Below, one piece after another: positions 45,622 through 55,741 of a stretch of DNA of 64,000 nt (positions are counted from its first letter, which is position 1; every line of letters starts with the position of its first letter). Source of the DNA: Burkholderia sp. Bp8992 (lineage in GTDB: Bacteria > Pseudomonadota > Gammaproteobacteria > Burkholderiales > Burkholderiaceae). The notes below the pieces were generated by a model that saw nothing but the letters and a program-made list of their open reading frames with translations, did not search any database and was not told where the DNA came from. The position numbers and the translations under genes were made by a program. Location: contig NZ_QTQI01000018.1 in assembly GCF_003853705.1 (NCBI RefSeq), forward strand, positions 1 to 64,000, read 5' to 3'.

Positions 45622-46836
45622 TTACATCATTTTCGCGGCGCTGGTCGGCTTCGCCGCGACGGGGGCCGACGCGTTGCCGCCTGCGTTCTCGGCGATGATG
45701 CGCGCGATTTCGGCGTCGGCTTCGTCACCATACTTCGCGAACACGTTGGTCTCGTAGACGGTATTCGGCGCGTTGACGAGCTGGTCGCCGCGTTCATCCT
45801 TGATGTCCACGTCGACCTGCATCGACAGGCCGATGCGCAGCGGATGCTTGTCGAGATCCTTCGGGTCGAGCTCGATCCGCACCGGCAGGCGCTGCACGAC
45901 CTTGATCCAGTTGCCGGTCGCATTCTGCGCCGGCAGCAGCGAGAACGCCGAGCCCGTACCGGCCGAGAAGCCGACGACCTTGCCGTGGTAGGTGACCGAC
46001 GAGCCGTAGATATCGGCCGTCATCTCGACCGGCTGGCCGATGCGCATGTGCTTCAGCTGGACTTCCTTGAAGTTCGCATCGACCCACACAGCGTTCAGCG
46101 GCACCACCGACATCAGCGGCGTGCCCGGCGACACGCGCTGGCCGACCTGCACCGAGCGCTTCGCGACGTAGCCGGTGACCGGCGCCGGCAGCACGTTACG
46201 CGCATTCGCGAGGTACGCGTCGCGGACCTTCGCGGCGGCGGCCATCACGTTCGGGTGCGATGCGATCGTCGTGTTTGCGGTCAGCGCGCGATTCGACGCG
46301 AGCTGCTGCTGCGCGGCGTCGACCGATGCCTGCGCGGCCTTCACGGCGTCGCGTGCATGCGAGATTTCTTCCTGCGACACGGCGCCCGTCTGCGCGACGG
46401 CCACGCGGCGACGCAGGTCGTCCTGGGCCTTCGACAGGTCGGACTGGCGCAGCGCGACCTGCGCGCGGTATTGATCGTCGTTGACGAACAGGCCGCGCAC
46501 CTGGCGCACCGTCTGCGCGAGGTTGGCTTCCGCCTGCTGCAGCGCGACCTGCGAATCGGCCGGGTCGAGCACGACCAGCGGGTCGCCGGACTTGACCGTC
46601 TGCGTGTCGTCCGCCTTCACGGCGATCACGGTGCCGGTGACCTGCGGCGTGATCTGCACGACGTTGCCGTTCACGTACGCATCGTCGGTGCCTTCATGGA
46701 AGCGGGCGACGAGGAAGTAATAGAGGCCGTACGCGATGGCCGCGATCACGATGACCGCGACGAGCAGCGTCATCATTCGCTTGCGCTTGCCGTTGTTCTG
46801 CGGCTGCGCGCTGGCCGCGTTTTGTTGGTCGCTCAT
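45622..46836 (-). CDS. emrA: EmrA-type HlyD family membrane-fusion protein
   Basis: This 404-residue protein has one N-terminal membrane anchor (MTLLVAVIVIAAIAYGLYYF) and the barrel-sandwich lipoyl halves (VTGTVIAVKADDTQTVKSGD; APVTGYVAKRSVQVGQRVSP). A long helical hairpin and the beta-barrel (DANFKEVQLKHMRIGQPVEM) complete it. The protein bridges EmrB to the outer-membrane factor in the periplasm. It is 52 bases after the outer-membrane factor gene in the minus-strand operon. Confidence 0.93.
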   Translation of the reverse strand: MSDQQNAASAQPQNNGKRKRMMTLLVAVIVIAAIAYGLYYFLVARFHEGTDDAYVNGNVVQITPQVTGTVIAVKADDTQTVKSGDPLVVLDPADSQVALQQAEANLAQTVRQVRGLFVNDDQYRAQVALRQSDLSKAQDDLRRRVAVAQTGAVSQEEISHARDAVKAAQASVDAAQQQLASNRALTANTTIASHPNVMAAAAKVRDAYLANARNVLPAPVTGYVAKRSVQVGQRVSPGTPLMSVVPLNAVWVDANFKEVQLKHMRIGQPVEMTADIYGSSVTYHGKVVGFSAGTGSAFSLLPAQNATGNWIKVVQRLPVRIELDPKDLDKHPLRIGLSMQVDVDIKDERGDQLVNAPNTVYETNVFAKYGDEADAEIARIIAENAGGNASAPVAAKPTSAAKMM

Positions 46837-46888
46837 GGCGATTTTCTCCGTCCGTTATTTCGAGTGTCTGCGTAGTGGTGGCGCCGGA

Positions 46889-48385
46889 TCAGTTGGCGGC
46901 CTGTTTTGTCGGCTTGGCTGCGTCGGGCGCGGCGAGCGGCGTACCGGTCGCATCGAACCCGCCGCCCAGCGCCTTGATCAGTGCGAGCTGCATGTCGCGA
47001 CGGCGCATCTTCAGGTTGGTCACCGTCTGCTCGGAGGCGAGGCGGTTGCTGTCTGCGGTCAGCACCTGCAGTTGCGGCGACAGGCCGGCCTTGTAGCGGA
47101 TCACCGCGAGATCGTAGGCGCGCGTCGACGCGTCGAGCGCGTTCTGCGCGTCGCCCATCTGGCGGTCGATCGCGCGGATCGATGCAACTTGCGTCGCGAC
47201 GTCGTTCAGCGCGCTGATCAACGTCTGGTTGTAGTTCGCCACCGACAGGTCGAAGTCCGCATAGCGGCCCTTGAGCTGCGCGCGCAGCGCGCCGGCGTCG
47301 AAGATCGGCAGGTGGATCGCCGGGCCGAACTGGGCCTGGCGGCTCGCGAAGTTCAGGAATTTGCCCCAGCCGAACGCATCGAAACCGAAGCCGGCCGCGA
47401 GGTTCACGTCGGGGTAGAACTCGGCCTTCGCTTCCTTGACGTCGTGCATCGCGGCCTCGACCTGCCAGCGCGCGGCGACGATGTCGGGGCGGCGCGACAC
47501 GAGATCGGCCGGCAGGTTGCCGGGCAGCGCGACCTCAGCAGTCGGGTTCATCACGGGCGCGGCGATCTGCAGCCCGCGATCCGGACCCTTGCCGAGCAGT
47601 GCGGCGAGCTGGTAGCGCACCGTCGTGATCTGGCCGTCGAGGTCCGACAGCGAAGCCTGCGTCGTCGCGATGTTGCCGCGGGCCGTCTGGCGTTCGACGT
47701 TGGTATCGAGGCCGGCCGACACGCGGCCGTCGGTGATCTTGCCGACCGTTTGGCGGTTGGTGATCTCGCGTTGCGCGATGTCGCGCAGCGCATAGAGTTG
47801 CGCGAGCGAGTTGTAGGTGCGTGCGACCGACGACGCGAGCGTGATGCGCGCCTGCTGCATGTCGGCTTCCGCGGACTTTTCCTGCGACACGGCGGTGTGC
47901 AGCCGTTCGCGGTTCTTGCCCCACAGGTCGAGTTCCCAAGACGCGCTCGCGAGCGCGTTGTTCTCGCTGTACCACTGGCCGCCGTACGGGGGCGGGAACA
48001 GCGCGTTCGACGAATACAGCTCGCGCGTCCACGAATAGCTCGCCTCGGCCTTCGGCATCAGGTTCGAACGCGACGATTCGATGTACGACGACGCCTTCGC
48101 GATGCGTGCCTGCGCCTGCGCGATCGACGGATTGCCCTGCAGCGCTTCGTCGATCAGCTTCGGCAGTTGCGGATCGCCGAACTGGTTGGCCCAGTCGAGC
48201 GCCGGCCACTGGCCGCCCTGGGCCGGGATGCTCTGGGCGGACTCGAATTGCGATGCGGGTGCGATCTGCTTGTCGCTCTTGATGCCGATGTAGTTTGCGC
48301 AGCCTGCCAGTGCGAATGCGGCGACCGCGGCGGCAACGGCAGCGCGGTACGACCCGCCGCGCACGGACAACGGGGAGGATTTCAT
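46889..48385 (-). CDS. Outer-membrane efflux lipoprotein, OprM/NodT family
   Basis: The protein has 498 residues from ATG 48385. The signal peptide ends in the lipobox FALAGC, so the N-terminus is lipidated. Two OEP repeats follow (NPSIAQAQARIAKASSYIES and NYNQTLISALNDVATQVASI), the halves of the TolC-like barrel and tunnel. It is the outer-membrane channel for EmrAB. GTG 48421 is an in-frame alternative with AGGAAA upstream. It is the first gene of the efflux operon, 87 bases after the MarR gene. Confidence 0.9.
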   Translation of the reverse strand: MKSSPLSVRGGSYRAAVAAAVAAFALAGCANYIGIKSDKQIAPASQFESAQSIPAQGGQWPALDWANQFGDPQLPKLIDEALQGNPSIAQAQARIAKASSYIESSRSNLMPKAEASYSWTRELYSSNALFPPPYGGQWYSENNALASASWELDLWGKNRERLHTAVSQEKSAEADMQQARITLASSVARTYNSLAQLYALRDIAQREITNRQTVGKITDGRVSAGLDTNVERQTARGNIATTQASLSDLDGQITTVRYQLAALLGKGPDRGLQIAAPVMNPTAEVALPGNLPADLVSRRPDIVAARWQVEAAMHDVKEAKAEFYPDVNLAAGFGFDAFGWGKFLNFASRQAQFGPAIHLPIFDAGALRAQLKGRYADFDLSVANYNQTLISALNDVATQVASIRAIDRQMGDAQNALDASTRAYDLAVIRYKAGLSPQLQVLTADSNRLASEQTVTNLKMRRRDMQLALIKALGGGFDATGTPLAAPDAAKPTKQAAN

Positions 48386-48453
48386 CGCGCTGACCCCTGA
48401 CTCGGAATGAATGATGGACACTGCAAGGATTTCCTTACATTAATCTGTCAAAA

Positions 48454-48476
48454 GTAATTGTTATGGCAACTATTAC
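48454..48476. promoter_or_regulatory. Probable MarR operator before the efflux operon
   Basis: GTAATTGTT and AACTATTAC (48454-48462 and 48468-48476) form a 9-base inverted repeat with one mismatch around ATGGC, the size and symmetry of a MarR dimer site. It overlaps the marR stop codon at 48473-48475. The motif AATAGTTG recurs at 48501-48509 and 48980-48988. Confidence 0.6.
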
Positions 48477-48964
48477 GCGATGCTGCTGCCGGCCGTCTCG
48501 CAATAGTTGCTGAGAATGCGGCGCAGCATGCTCTTCAGGAACCCGACTTCTTCCGGCGTAAACCCGTCCAGCACCTGGTCGAGCACGCTGCGGAAAATGG
48601 GCGGCAGCCGTTCGGCGAGCGCACGGCCCTCGTCGGTCAGTTCGAGGCGGACGACGCGACGATCCTCGATGCTGCGCACGCGGGACAGCAGGCCGCGTTT
48701 CTCGACCCGGTCGAGCAGGCGCGTGACCGCGCTCGCATCGATCCCGTATTCGCGCGCGAGCTCGGCGGCCGTCGAGCATTTGCCGACCGCGATCATGAAC
48801 AGCATGCTCGCCTGCGTGCCCGTGATGCCGAGCTCTTCCTGCGTGCGTTGCGTGACGAGGTTGGTCATCACGGATTTCACGCGCGACATCAGATAACCGA
48901 CGCTGTCGTTCATCTGATACGTGGACAGCGGCGAAACGGGCGGTTGGGTAGAAGAATCCGACAT
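48473..48964 (-). CDS. MarR family regulator of the efflux operon
   Basis: The protein has 163 residues from ATG 48964 (MSDSSTQPPVS), with AGGG upstream; the frame extends to 49027 but that part is not needed. The winged helix reads LGITGTQASMLFMIAVGKCS, TAAELAREYGIDASAVTRLL and DRVEKRGLLSRVRSIEDRRV. It lies directly upstream of the outer-membrane factor gene in the same direction, like EmrR in E. coli and the marR genes of BCC efflux operons. It is expected to repress the operon until a drug or phenolic ligand binds. Confidence 0.9.
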   Translation of the reverse strand: MSDSSTQPPVSPLSTYQMNDSVGYLMSRVKSVMTNLVTQRTQEELGITGTQASMLFMIAVGKCSTAAELAREYGIDASAVTRLLDRVEKRGLLSRVRSIEDRRVVRLELTDEGRALAERLPPIFRSVLDQVLDGFTPEEVGFLKSMLRRILSNYCETAGSSIA

Positions 48965-48978
48965 AAAACCCTGAAGCT

Positions 48979-49027
48979 GCAATAGTTGACTAGGCAGCAG
49001 TATAGGCACAATTGCTTGCCGCGGCAA
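48979..49027 (-). promoter_or_regulatory. marR promoter with an operator half-site at the start point
   Basis: On the minus strand, TTGCCG (49022-49027) and TATACT (48999-49004) are 17 bases apart. The half-site GCAATAGTTGA at 48979-48989 lies at the predicted transcription start, matching eight of nine bases of the arm of the 48454-48476 repeat. Autorepression is likely. Confidence 0.6.
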
Positions 49028-49138
49028 ATGTTAATCGAACGGCAACGGGTGCGCTTTGCAGTGCGAAAATCCCTTGCACGAGTAAGGTTTATTGGCTGCC
49101 GGGCGGCGGCACGTTCGAATGCTTCGCCGGTTCGAGGG

Positions 49139-49185
49139 GCGGACGGACGGGCGCGGTTTTGTCGCGTCGCGACGTGTCCGTCCGC
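49139..49185. repeat. Perfect 10-base inverted repeat upstream of typA
   Basis: GCGGACGGAC (49139-49148) and GTCCGTCCGC (49176-49185) are exact inverses 27 bases apart. An inner near-palindrome GTCGCGTCGCGAC is at 49161-49173. It sits 20 bases before a perfect TATAAT at 49205-49210. It may be an operator or DNA structure; it has no T run. Confidence 0.5.
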
Positions 49186-49204
49186 TCTCGACATTCTCAC
49201 GTGC

Positions 49205-49262
49205 TATAATTTGTGGCTTTCCAAGCTGCAACAGCGCGCGCCCGTGAAAACGAGCGGGCGCG
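49205..49262 (+). promoter_or_regulatory. typA -10 element and leader hairpin
   Basis: TATAAT at 49205-49210 is followed by a leader hairpin CGCGCCCG / CGGGCGCG (49237-49244 with 49255-49262) just before the typA start. A good -35 is not evident. Confidence 0.45.
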
Positions 49263-49292
49263 TTTGCGCGTTCAAACGATTTCCAGGTTTCT

Positions 49293-51119
49293 ATGACCCG
49301 CGCCCTTCGCAATATCGCCATCATCGCTCACGTCGACCACGGCAAGACGACGCTCGTCGACCAACTGCTTCGCCAGTCCGGCACCTTCCGCGACAACCAG
49401 CAAGTCGCCGAGCGTGTGATGGACTCGAACGACATCGAAAAGGAGCGCGGGATCACGATTCTCGCGAAGAACTGCGCGGTCGAATACGAAGGCACGCACG
49501 TCAACATCGTCGACACGCCGGGGCACGCGGACTTCGGTGGTGAAGTCGAGCGCGTGCTGTCGATGGTCGACTCGGTGCTGCTGCTGGTCGACGCCGTCGA
49601 GGGCCCGATGCCGCAGACGCGCTTCGTCACGAAGAAGGCGCTGGCGCTCGGCCTGAAGCCGATCGTCGTCGTCAACAAGATCGACCGCCCGGGCGCGCGG
49701 ATCGACTGGGTGATCAACCAGACCTTCGACCTGTTCGACAAGCTCGGCGCGACCGAAGAGCAGCTCGACTTCCCGATCGTCTATGCGTCGGGCCTGAACG
49801 GCTACGCATCGCTCGACCCGGCTGCGCGCGACGGCGACATGCGCCCGCTGTTCGAGGCGATCCTCGAGCACGTGCCGGTTCGCCCGGCCGATCCGGAAGC
49901 GCCGCTGCAGCTCCAGATCACGTCGCTCGACTATTCGACGTACGTCGGCCGGATTGGCGTCGGCCGCATCACGCGCGGTCGCATCAAGCCGGGCCAGCCG
50001 GTCGTGATGCGCTTCGGCCCGGAAGGCGACGTGCTGAACCGCAAGATCAACCAGGTGCTGTCGTTCAAGGGTCTCGAGCGCGTGCAGGTCGAGTCGGCCG
50101 AAGCGGGCGACATCGTGCTGATCAACGGTATTGAAGACGTCGGCATCGGCGCGACGATCTGCGCGGTCGACACGCCGGAAGCGCTGCCGATGATCACCGT
50201 CGACGAGCCGACGCTGACGATGAACTTCCTCGTCAACTCGTCGCCGCTCGCGGGCCGCGAAGGCAAGTTCGTGACGAGCCGCCAGATCCGCGACCGCCTG
50301 ATGAAGGAACTGAACCACAACGTCGCGCTGCGCGTGAAGGACACCGGCGACGAAACGGTGTTCGAAGTGTCGGGCCGCGGCGAACTGCACTTGACGATTC
50401 TCGTCGAGAACATGCGCCGCGAAGGCTACGAGCTGGCCGTGTCGCGTCCGCGCGTCGTGATGCAGGAAATCGACGGCGTGCGTCACGAGCCGTACGAACT
50501 GCTGACCGTCGACCTCGAAGACGAACACCAGGGCGGCGTGATGGAAGAGCTCGGCCGCCGCAAGGGCGAAATGCTCGACATGGCGTCGGACGGCCGCGGC
50601 CGCACGCGTCTGGAATACAAGATCTCGGCACGTGGCCTGATCGGCTTCCAGAGCGAATTCCTGACGCTCACGCGCGGCACGGGCCTGATGAGCCACATTT
50701 TCGATTCGTACGCGCCGGTCAAGGACGGTTCGGTCTTCGAGCGCCGCAACGGCGTGCTGATCTCGCAGGACGACGGCGCAGCGGTGGCCTACGCACTGTG
50801 GAAGCTGCAGGATCGCGGCCGCATGTTCGTGAAGCCGGGCGACGCGCTGTATGAGGGCATGATCATCGGCATCCACAGCCGCGACAACGACCTCGTCGTG
50901 AACCCGATCAAGGGCAAGCAGCTGACCAACGTGCGTGCGTCGGGTACCGACGAAGCCGTGCGTCTCGTGCCGCCGGTCCAGATGTCGCTGGAATACGCGG
51001 TCGAATTCATCGACGACGACGAACTCGTCGAAGTCACGCCGCAGTCGATCCGCCTGCGCAAGCGCTTCCTGAAGGAGCACGAGCGTCGCCGCGCGAGCCG
51101 CGAAGGTGCGGTCGACTAA
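49293..51119 (+). CDS. typA: Ribosome-associated GTPase TypA/BipA
   Basis: This 608-residue translational GTPase has G1 AHVDHGKT at residues 12-19, G2 KERGITI, G3 DTPGHADF and G4 NKID. EF-G-like domains II, III and V follow, with the BipA-specific C-terminal domain ([15 protein letters not shown], then [20 protein letters not shown]-like block). It binds the ribosome and supports 50S assembly and stress or cold growth. Length matches the family. It is a single gene with a strong terminator afterwards. Confidence 0.96.
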   Translation: MTRALRNIAIIAHVDHGKTTLVDQLLRQSGTFRDNQQVAERVMDSNDIEKERGITILAKNCAVEYEGTHVNIVDTPGHADFGGEVERVLSMVDSVLLLVDAVEGPMPQTRFVTKKALALGLKPIVVVNKIDRPGARIDWVINQTFDLFDKLGATEEQLDFPIVYASGLNGYASLDPAARDGDMRPLFEAILEHVPVRPADPEAPLQLQITSLDYSTYVGRIGVGRITRGRIKPGQPVVMRFGPEGDVLNRKINQVLSFKGLERVQVESAEAGDIVLINGIEDVGIGATICAVDTPEALPMITVDEPTLTMNFLVNSSPLAGREGKFVTSRQIRDRLMKELNHNVALRVKDTGDETVFEVSGRGELHLTILVENMRREGYELAVSRPRVVMQEIDGVRHEPYELLTVDLEDEHQGGVMEELGRRKGEMLDMASDGRGRTRLEYKISARGLIGFQSEFLTLTRGTGLMSHIFDSYAPVKDGSVFERRNGVLISQDDGAAVAYALWKLQDRGRMFVKPGDALYEGMIIGIHSRDNDLVVNPIKGKQLTNVRASGTDEAVRLVPPVQMSLEYAVEFIDDDELVEVTPQSIRLRKRFLKEHERRRASREGAVD

Positions 51120-51144
51120 GCATTTCGACCGTTCGCTGCGTCAC

Positions 51145-51174
51145 GGAAAAGGCTGCCTTCGGGCAGCCTTTTCC
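51145..51174 (+). terminator. Terminator after typA
   Basis: GGAAAAGGCTGCC pairs perfectly with GGCAGCCTTTTCC around a four-base loop (51145-51157 with 51162-51174). The T run is inside the 3' arm. Confidence 0.85.
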
Positions 51175-51437
51175 GCATCTGCGCGATGCGCAACCGGATT
51201 ACCCGCAAAACACTGTTCCCGCAGGTCGTGGCAATCCGGCAAAACCCCGTCGCGCGGTGCTTTCAGGCACATTTCCCCGTGAACTCCGGTATCGGTTCTG
51301 TGATATGCTGCGCGCACGCAAGTTTTAGGTCCTTCCAAGCAAGACTTGATTCGCAATCCGCTAAACGGTCAGGCCGTGTCGCGGAAGGTTGAGTAACCCG
51401 CTATTTCTCGAGAAGCTCGAAGAAAGGTGAGCGTAAA
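51175..51437 (+). promoter_or_regulatory. sucA upstream region
   Basis: There are 263 bases between the typA terminator and sucA. A TATGCT at about 51304-51309 could be a -10 but I could not pair it with a good -35. AAAGGTGAG before ATG 51438 is the ribosome site. No other gene is supported here. Confidence 0.35.
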
Positions 51438-54302
51438 ATGTCAGATGTAATGAAGCAGTTTCAGCTGAACTCCTATCTGTTCGGCGGCAATGCTTCGTAC
51501 GTTGAAGAACTGTACGATGCATATCTCAACAATCCGGCGTCGGTGCCGGAGAACTGGCGAGAGTATTTCGACGCGCTGCAGAACGTGCCTGCAACGGACG
51601 GCTCGAATGCCAATGACGTCGCTCATTTCCCGATCGTCGAATCGTTCGCCGAGCGCGCGAAGGCCAATGCCTTCATCCCGCGCGAAAGCACGAGCAACCT
51701 CGCGACCGCGCGCAAGCAGGTCCACGTCCAGTCGCTCATCAGCGCCTACCGCTTCCTCGGCTCGCAATGGGCCAATCTCGATCCCCTGAAGCGTCGCGAA
51801 CGTCCCGCCATTCCCGAACTCGAACCCGCGTTCTACGACTTCTCCGAAGGCGACCTCGACCAGACGTACAGCGCAAGCAACCTGTACTTCGGTTTCGACC
51901 AGGCTTCGCTGCGTGACATCGTCAAGGGTCTGCGCGACACGTACTGCGGCACGATCGGCGCCGAGTACATGTACATCAGCGACCCGGAACAGAAGCGCTG
52001 GTGGCAGGAGCGCCTGGAGTCGACCCGTGCGACGCCGTCGTTCTCGATCGACAAGAAGAAGCACATCCTGAATCGCCTGACGGCAGCGGAAGGCCTCGAG
52101 CGCTATCTGCATACCAAGTACGTCGGCCAGAAGCGCTTCTCGCTCGAAGGCGGCGAAAGCTTCATCGCGGCGATGGACGAAGTCGTCCAGCACGCAGGCA
52201 AGAGCGGCGTGCAGGAAATCATCATCGGCATGGCCCACCGCGGCCGTCTGAACGTGCTGGTCAACACGCTGGGCAAGATGCCGGCCGACCTGTTCGCCGA
52301 ATTCGAAGGCAAGCACGTCGACGACCTGCCGGCCGGTGACGTGAAGTACCACAAGGGCTTCTCGTCGGACGTGTCGACGGAAGGCGGCCCGGTCCACCTG
52401 TCGCTCGCATTCAACCCGTCGCACCTCGAAATCGTGAACCCGGTGGTCGAAGGTTCCGCGAAGGCGCGTATGGACCGTCGCGGCGACGAAGACGGCCTGC
52501 AAGTGCTGCCGGTGCAGATCCACGGCGACGCGGCCTTCGCTGGCCAGGGCGTCGTGATGGAAACGCTGAACCTCGCGCAGACGCGCGGTTACGGCACGCA
52601 CGGCACGCTGCACATCGTCATCAACAACCAGATCGGCTTCACGACGTCGGACCCGCGCGATGCGCGCTCGACGCTGTACTGTACCGACGTGGTCAAGATG
52701 ATCGAAGCGCCGGTGCTGCACGTGAACGGCGATGATCCGGAAGCCGTCGTGCTCGCGATCCAGATCGCGATCGACTACCGGATGCAGTTCCACAAGGATG
52801 TCGTGATCGACATCGTCTGCTTCCGCAAGCTGGGTCACAACGAGCAGGACACGCCGGCCGTCACGCAGCCGCTGATGTACAAGAAGATCGCGCAGCACCC
52901 GGGCACCCGTGCGCTGTACGCCGAGAAGCTCGTGCAGCAGGGCGTGATCACCGCGGAAGATGCCGACAACTACGTGAAGGCATACCGCAAGGCGATGGAC
53001 GACGGTCACCACACGGTCGACCCGGTCCTGTCGAACTACAAGAGCAAGTATGCGGTCGACTGGGTTCCGTTCCTGAACCGCAAGTGGACGGATGCAGCCG
53101 ACACGGCCGTGCCGCTCGCCGAACTGAAGCGCCTCGGTGAGCGCATCACGACGGTCCCGGAAAACTTCAAGGTCCACCCGCTCGTCGAGCGCGTGATCAA
53201 CGACCGCCGCAACATGGCGCGTGGCGACCAGCCGCTCGACTGGGGCATGGGCGAACACCTCGCATTCGCGTCGCTCGTCGCATCGGGCTACTCGGTACGC
53301 CTGACGGGCCAGGACTCGGGCCGCGGCACGTTCACGCACCGTCACGCGGTGCTGCACGACCAGAACCGCGAGCGCTGGAACGACGGTACGTACGTGCCGC
53401 TGCAGAACATCGCCGAAGGCCAGGCGAAGTTCACGGTGATCGACTCGGTGCTGTCGGAAGAAGCGGTGCTGGGCTTCGAATACGGTTACTCGACCGCCGA
53501 GCCGAACACGCTCGTGCTGTGGGAAGCGCAGTTCGGCGACTTCGTCAACGGCGCACAGGTCGTGATCGACCAGTTCATCTCGTCGGGCGAAGTGAAGTGG
53601 GGCCGCGTGTCGGGTCTCACGATGCTGCTGCCGCACGGCTACGAAGGGCAAGGTCCGGAGCACTCGTCGACGCGTATCGAGCGTTTCCTGCAGCTGTGTG
53701 CAGATCACAACATGCAGGTCGTTCAGCCGACGACGCCGGCGCAGATCTTCCACCTGCTGCGCCGCCAGATGATCCGTCTGTTCCGCAAGCCGCTGATCGT
53801 CGCAACGCCGAAGTCGCTGCTGCGTCACAAGGAAGCGGTGTCGGACCTGTCGGAACTGGCGAAGGGTTCGTTCCAGCCGGTGCTCGGCGAAACCGACGGC
53901 GGCATCGACGCGAAGAAGGTCAAGCGCGTGCTGGCCTGCTCGGGCCGCGTGTACTACGACCTCGTCGCGCATCGCCGCGAAGCGAAGGCGAACGACGTCG
54001 CGATCATCCGTATCGAGCAGCTGTATCCGTTCGCGCACAAGCAGTTCGAAGCCGAAATGAAGAAGTACGAGAACGCGACTGAAGTGGTCTGGGTGCAGGA
54101 CGAGCCGCAGAACCAGGGTCCCTGGTTCTACGTCGAGCACCATCTGAAGGAAGGCATGAAGGAAGGGCAGAAGCTGGCATACAGCGGCCGTCCGGCTTCG
54201 GCCTCGCCGGCGGTTGGCTACTACGCGAAGCACTACGAGCAGCAGAAGGCCCTGATCGAAGGGGCATTCGGCCGCCTGAAGAGCGGATCGATCGCGAAAT
54301 AA
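51438..54302 (+). CDS. sucA: 2-oxoglutarate dehydrogenase E1 component
   Basis: This 954-residue thiamine-diphosphate enzyme has the N-terminal E1o motif (NSYLFGGNASYVEELYDAYL). GMAHRGRLNVLVNTLGKMPA and the TPP site GYGTHGTLHIVINNQIGFTT follow, then HNEQDTPAVTQPLMYKKIAQ. The C-terminal transketolase part has LLPHGYEGQGPEHSSTRIER. It decarboxylates 2-oxoglutarate and passes the succinyl group to E2 in the TCA cycle. Length is that of E. coli SucA. Confidence 0.97.
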   Translation: MSDVMKQFQLNSYLFGGNASYVEELYDAYLNNPASVPENWREYFDALQNVPATDGSNANDVAHFPIVESFAERAKANAFIPRESTSNLATARKQVHVQSLISAYRFLGSQWANLDPLKRRERPAIPELEPAFYDFSEGDLDQTYSASNLYFGFDQASLRDIVKGLRDTYCGTIGAEYMYISDPEQKRWWQERLESTRATPSFSIDKKKHILNRLTAAEGLERYLHTKYVGQKRFSLEGGESFIAAMDEVVQHAGKSGVQEIIIGMAHRGRLNVLVNTLGKMPADLFAEFEGKHVDDLPAGDVKYHKGFSSDVSTEGGPVHLSLAFNPSHLEIVNPVVEGSAKARMDRRGDEDGLQVLPVQIHGDAAFAGQGVVMETLNLAQTRGYGTHGTLHIVINNQIGFTTSDPRDARSTLYCTDVVKMIEAPVLHVNGDDPEAVVLAIQIAIDYRMQFHKDVVIDIVCFRKLGHNEQDTPAVTQPLMYKKIAQHPGTRALYAEKLVQQGVITAEDADNYVKAYRKAMDDGHHTVDPVLSNYKSKYAVDWVPFLNRKWTDAADTAVPLAELKRLGERITTVPENFKVHPLVERVINDRRNMARGDQPLDWGMGEHLAFASLVASGYSVRLTGQDSGRGTFTHRHAVLHDQNRERWNDGTYVPLQNIAEGQAKFTVIDSVLSEEAVLGFEYGYSTAEPNTLVLWEAQFGDFVNGAQVVIDQFISSGEVKWGRVSGLTMLLPHGYEGQGPEHSSTRIERFLQLCADHNMQVVQPTTPAQIFHLLRRQMIRLFRKPLIVATPKSLLRHKEAVSDLSELAKGSFQPVLGETDGGIDAKKVKRVLACSGRVYYDLVAHRREAKANDVAIIRIEQLYPFAHKQFEAEMKKYENATEVVWVQDEPQNQGPWFYVEHHLKEGMKEGQKLAYSGRPASASPAVGYYAKHYEQQKALIEGAFGRLKSGSIAK

Positions 54303-54437
54303 CCGACGGAAGCGAAACGGGAAGGCGCGCGGCGCTTTCCCGTCTTCCTTGGCCTGCCGGGCGCGTGGCGCGCCGCATCGGCCGAAGGAATCGCACGAAC
54401 CTCGTCACACCCCAGATTAAGCATCCAGGAAAATCAC

Positions 54438-55715
54438 ATGGCTATCGTAGAAGTCAAAGTCCCCCAGCTTTCGGAGTCGGTTTCGGAAGCGACCATGCTG
54501 CAGTGGAAGAAGAAGCCGGGCGAAGCAGTTGCGCAGGACGAAATCCTGATCGAACTCGAGACCGACAAGGTCGTGCTCGAAGTGCCGGCACCGGCAGCGG
54601 GCGTGCTCGCGCAAGTGCTGCAGAACGACGGTGACACGGTGGTTGCCGATCAGCTGATCGCGACGATCGACACCGAAGCGAAGGCAGGTGCCGCCGAAGC
54701 AGCGGCAGGTGCCGCCGAAGTCAAGCCGGCAGCAGCGCCTGCCGCAGCCGCACCGGCCGCACAGCCGGCCGCCGCAACGGCATCGAGCTCGGCCGCCGCA
54801 TCGCCGGCCGCAGCGAAGCTGCTGGCCGAGAAGGGCCTCTCTACGGGCGACGTCGCAGGTTCGGGCCGCGACGGCCGTGTCACGAAGGGCGACGCGCTGG
54901 CAGCAGGCAGCGCACCGAAGGCGGCTCCGGCCGCCGCACCGGCGAAGACCGCTGCTGCGAAGCCGGCACTGCCGGAAGTGAAGGTGCCGGCATCGGCAGC
55001 GACGTGGCTGAACGACCGTCCGGAACAGCGCGTGCCGATGTCGCGCCTGCGTGCGCGTATCGCCGAGCGTCTGCTCGAATCGCAGCAGACCAACGCGATC
55101 CTGACGACGTTCAACGAAGTGAACATGGCTCCGGTCATGGAACTGCGCAACAAGTACAAGGACAAGTTCGAGAAGGAACACGGCGTGAAGCTCGGCTTCA
55201 TGTCGTTCTTCGTGAAGGCGGCCGTGCACGCGCTGAAGAAGTTCCCGCTCGTGAACGCGTCGATCGACGGTAACGACATCGTCTACCACGGCTACTTCGA
55301 CATCGGTATCGCTGTCGGCTCGCCGCGCGGCCTCGTCGTGCCGATCCTGCGCAACGCGGATCAGCTGAGCCTCGCCGAGATCGAGAAGAAGATCGCCGAA
55401 TTCGGCCAGAAGGCGAAGGACGGCAAGCTGTCGATCGAGGAAATGACGGGCGGTACGTTCTCGATCTCGAACGGCGGCGTGTTCGGTTCGATGCTGTCGA
55501 CCCCGATCATCAACCCGCCGCAGTCGGCCATCCTCGGCGTGCACGCGACGAAGGAACGTCCGGTCGTCGAGAACGGCCAGATCGTGATCCGTCCGATCAA
55601 CTACCTCGCGCTGTCGTACGACCACCGCATCATCGACGGCCGCGAAGCCGTGCTGTCGCTCGTCGCGATGAAGGATGCGCTGGAAGATCCGGCCCGCCTG
55701 CTGCTCGACCTGTAA
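54438..55715 (+). CDS. sucB: Dihydrolipoyllysine succinyltransferase, E2 of the OGDH complex
   Basis: This 425-residue protein has an N-terminal lipoyl domain with the lipoylated Lys in [17 protein letters not shown]. An Ala/Pro linker precedes the E1/E3-binding domain ([20 protein letters not shown]) and the catalytic core with the active His in [18 protein letters not shown]. One lipoyl domain is normal for E2o. It transfers succinyl from lipoate to CoA. It lies 136 bases after sucA and 82 before lpdA. Confidence 0.97.
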   Translation: MAIVEVKVPQLSESVSEATMLQWKKKPGEAVAQDEILIELETDKVVLEVPAPAAGVLAQVLQNDGDTVVADQLIATIDTEAKAGAAEAAAGAAEVKPAAAPAAAAPAAQPAAATASSSAAASPAAAKLLAEKGLSTGDVAGSGRDGRVTKGDALAAGSAPKAAPAAAPAKTAAAKPALPEVKVPASAATWLNDRPEQRVPMSRLRARIAERLLESQQTNAILTTFNEVNMAPVMELRNKYKDKFEKEHGVKLGFMSFFVKAAVHALKKFPLVNASIDGNDIVYHGYFDIGIAVGSPRGLVVPILRNADQLSLAEIEKKIAEFGQKAKDGKLSIEEMTGGTFSISNGGVFGSMLSTPIINPPQSAILGVHATKERPVVENGQIVIRPINYLALSYDHRIIDGREAVLSLVAMKDALEDPARLLLDL

Positions 55716-55741
55716 GCCGAGTCTCACTGCATTGACCCGCT

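Noticed and set aside
51441-54233. 930-codon minus-strand frame across sucA, and a similar 914-codon frame across sucB/lpdA
   Set aside because: Antisense of complete OGDH genes. No signal or domain was found.
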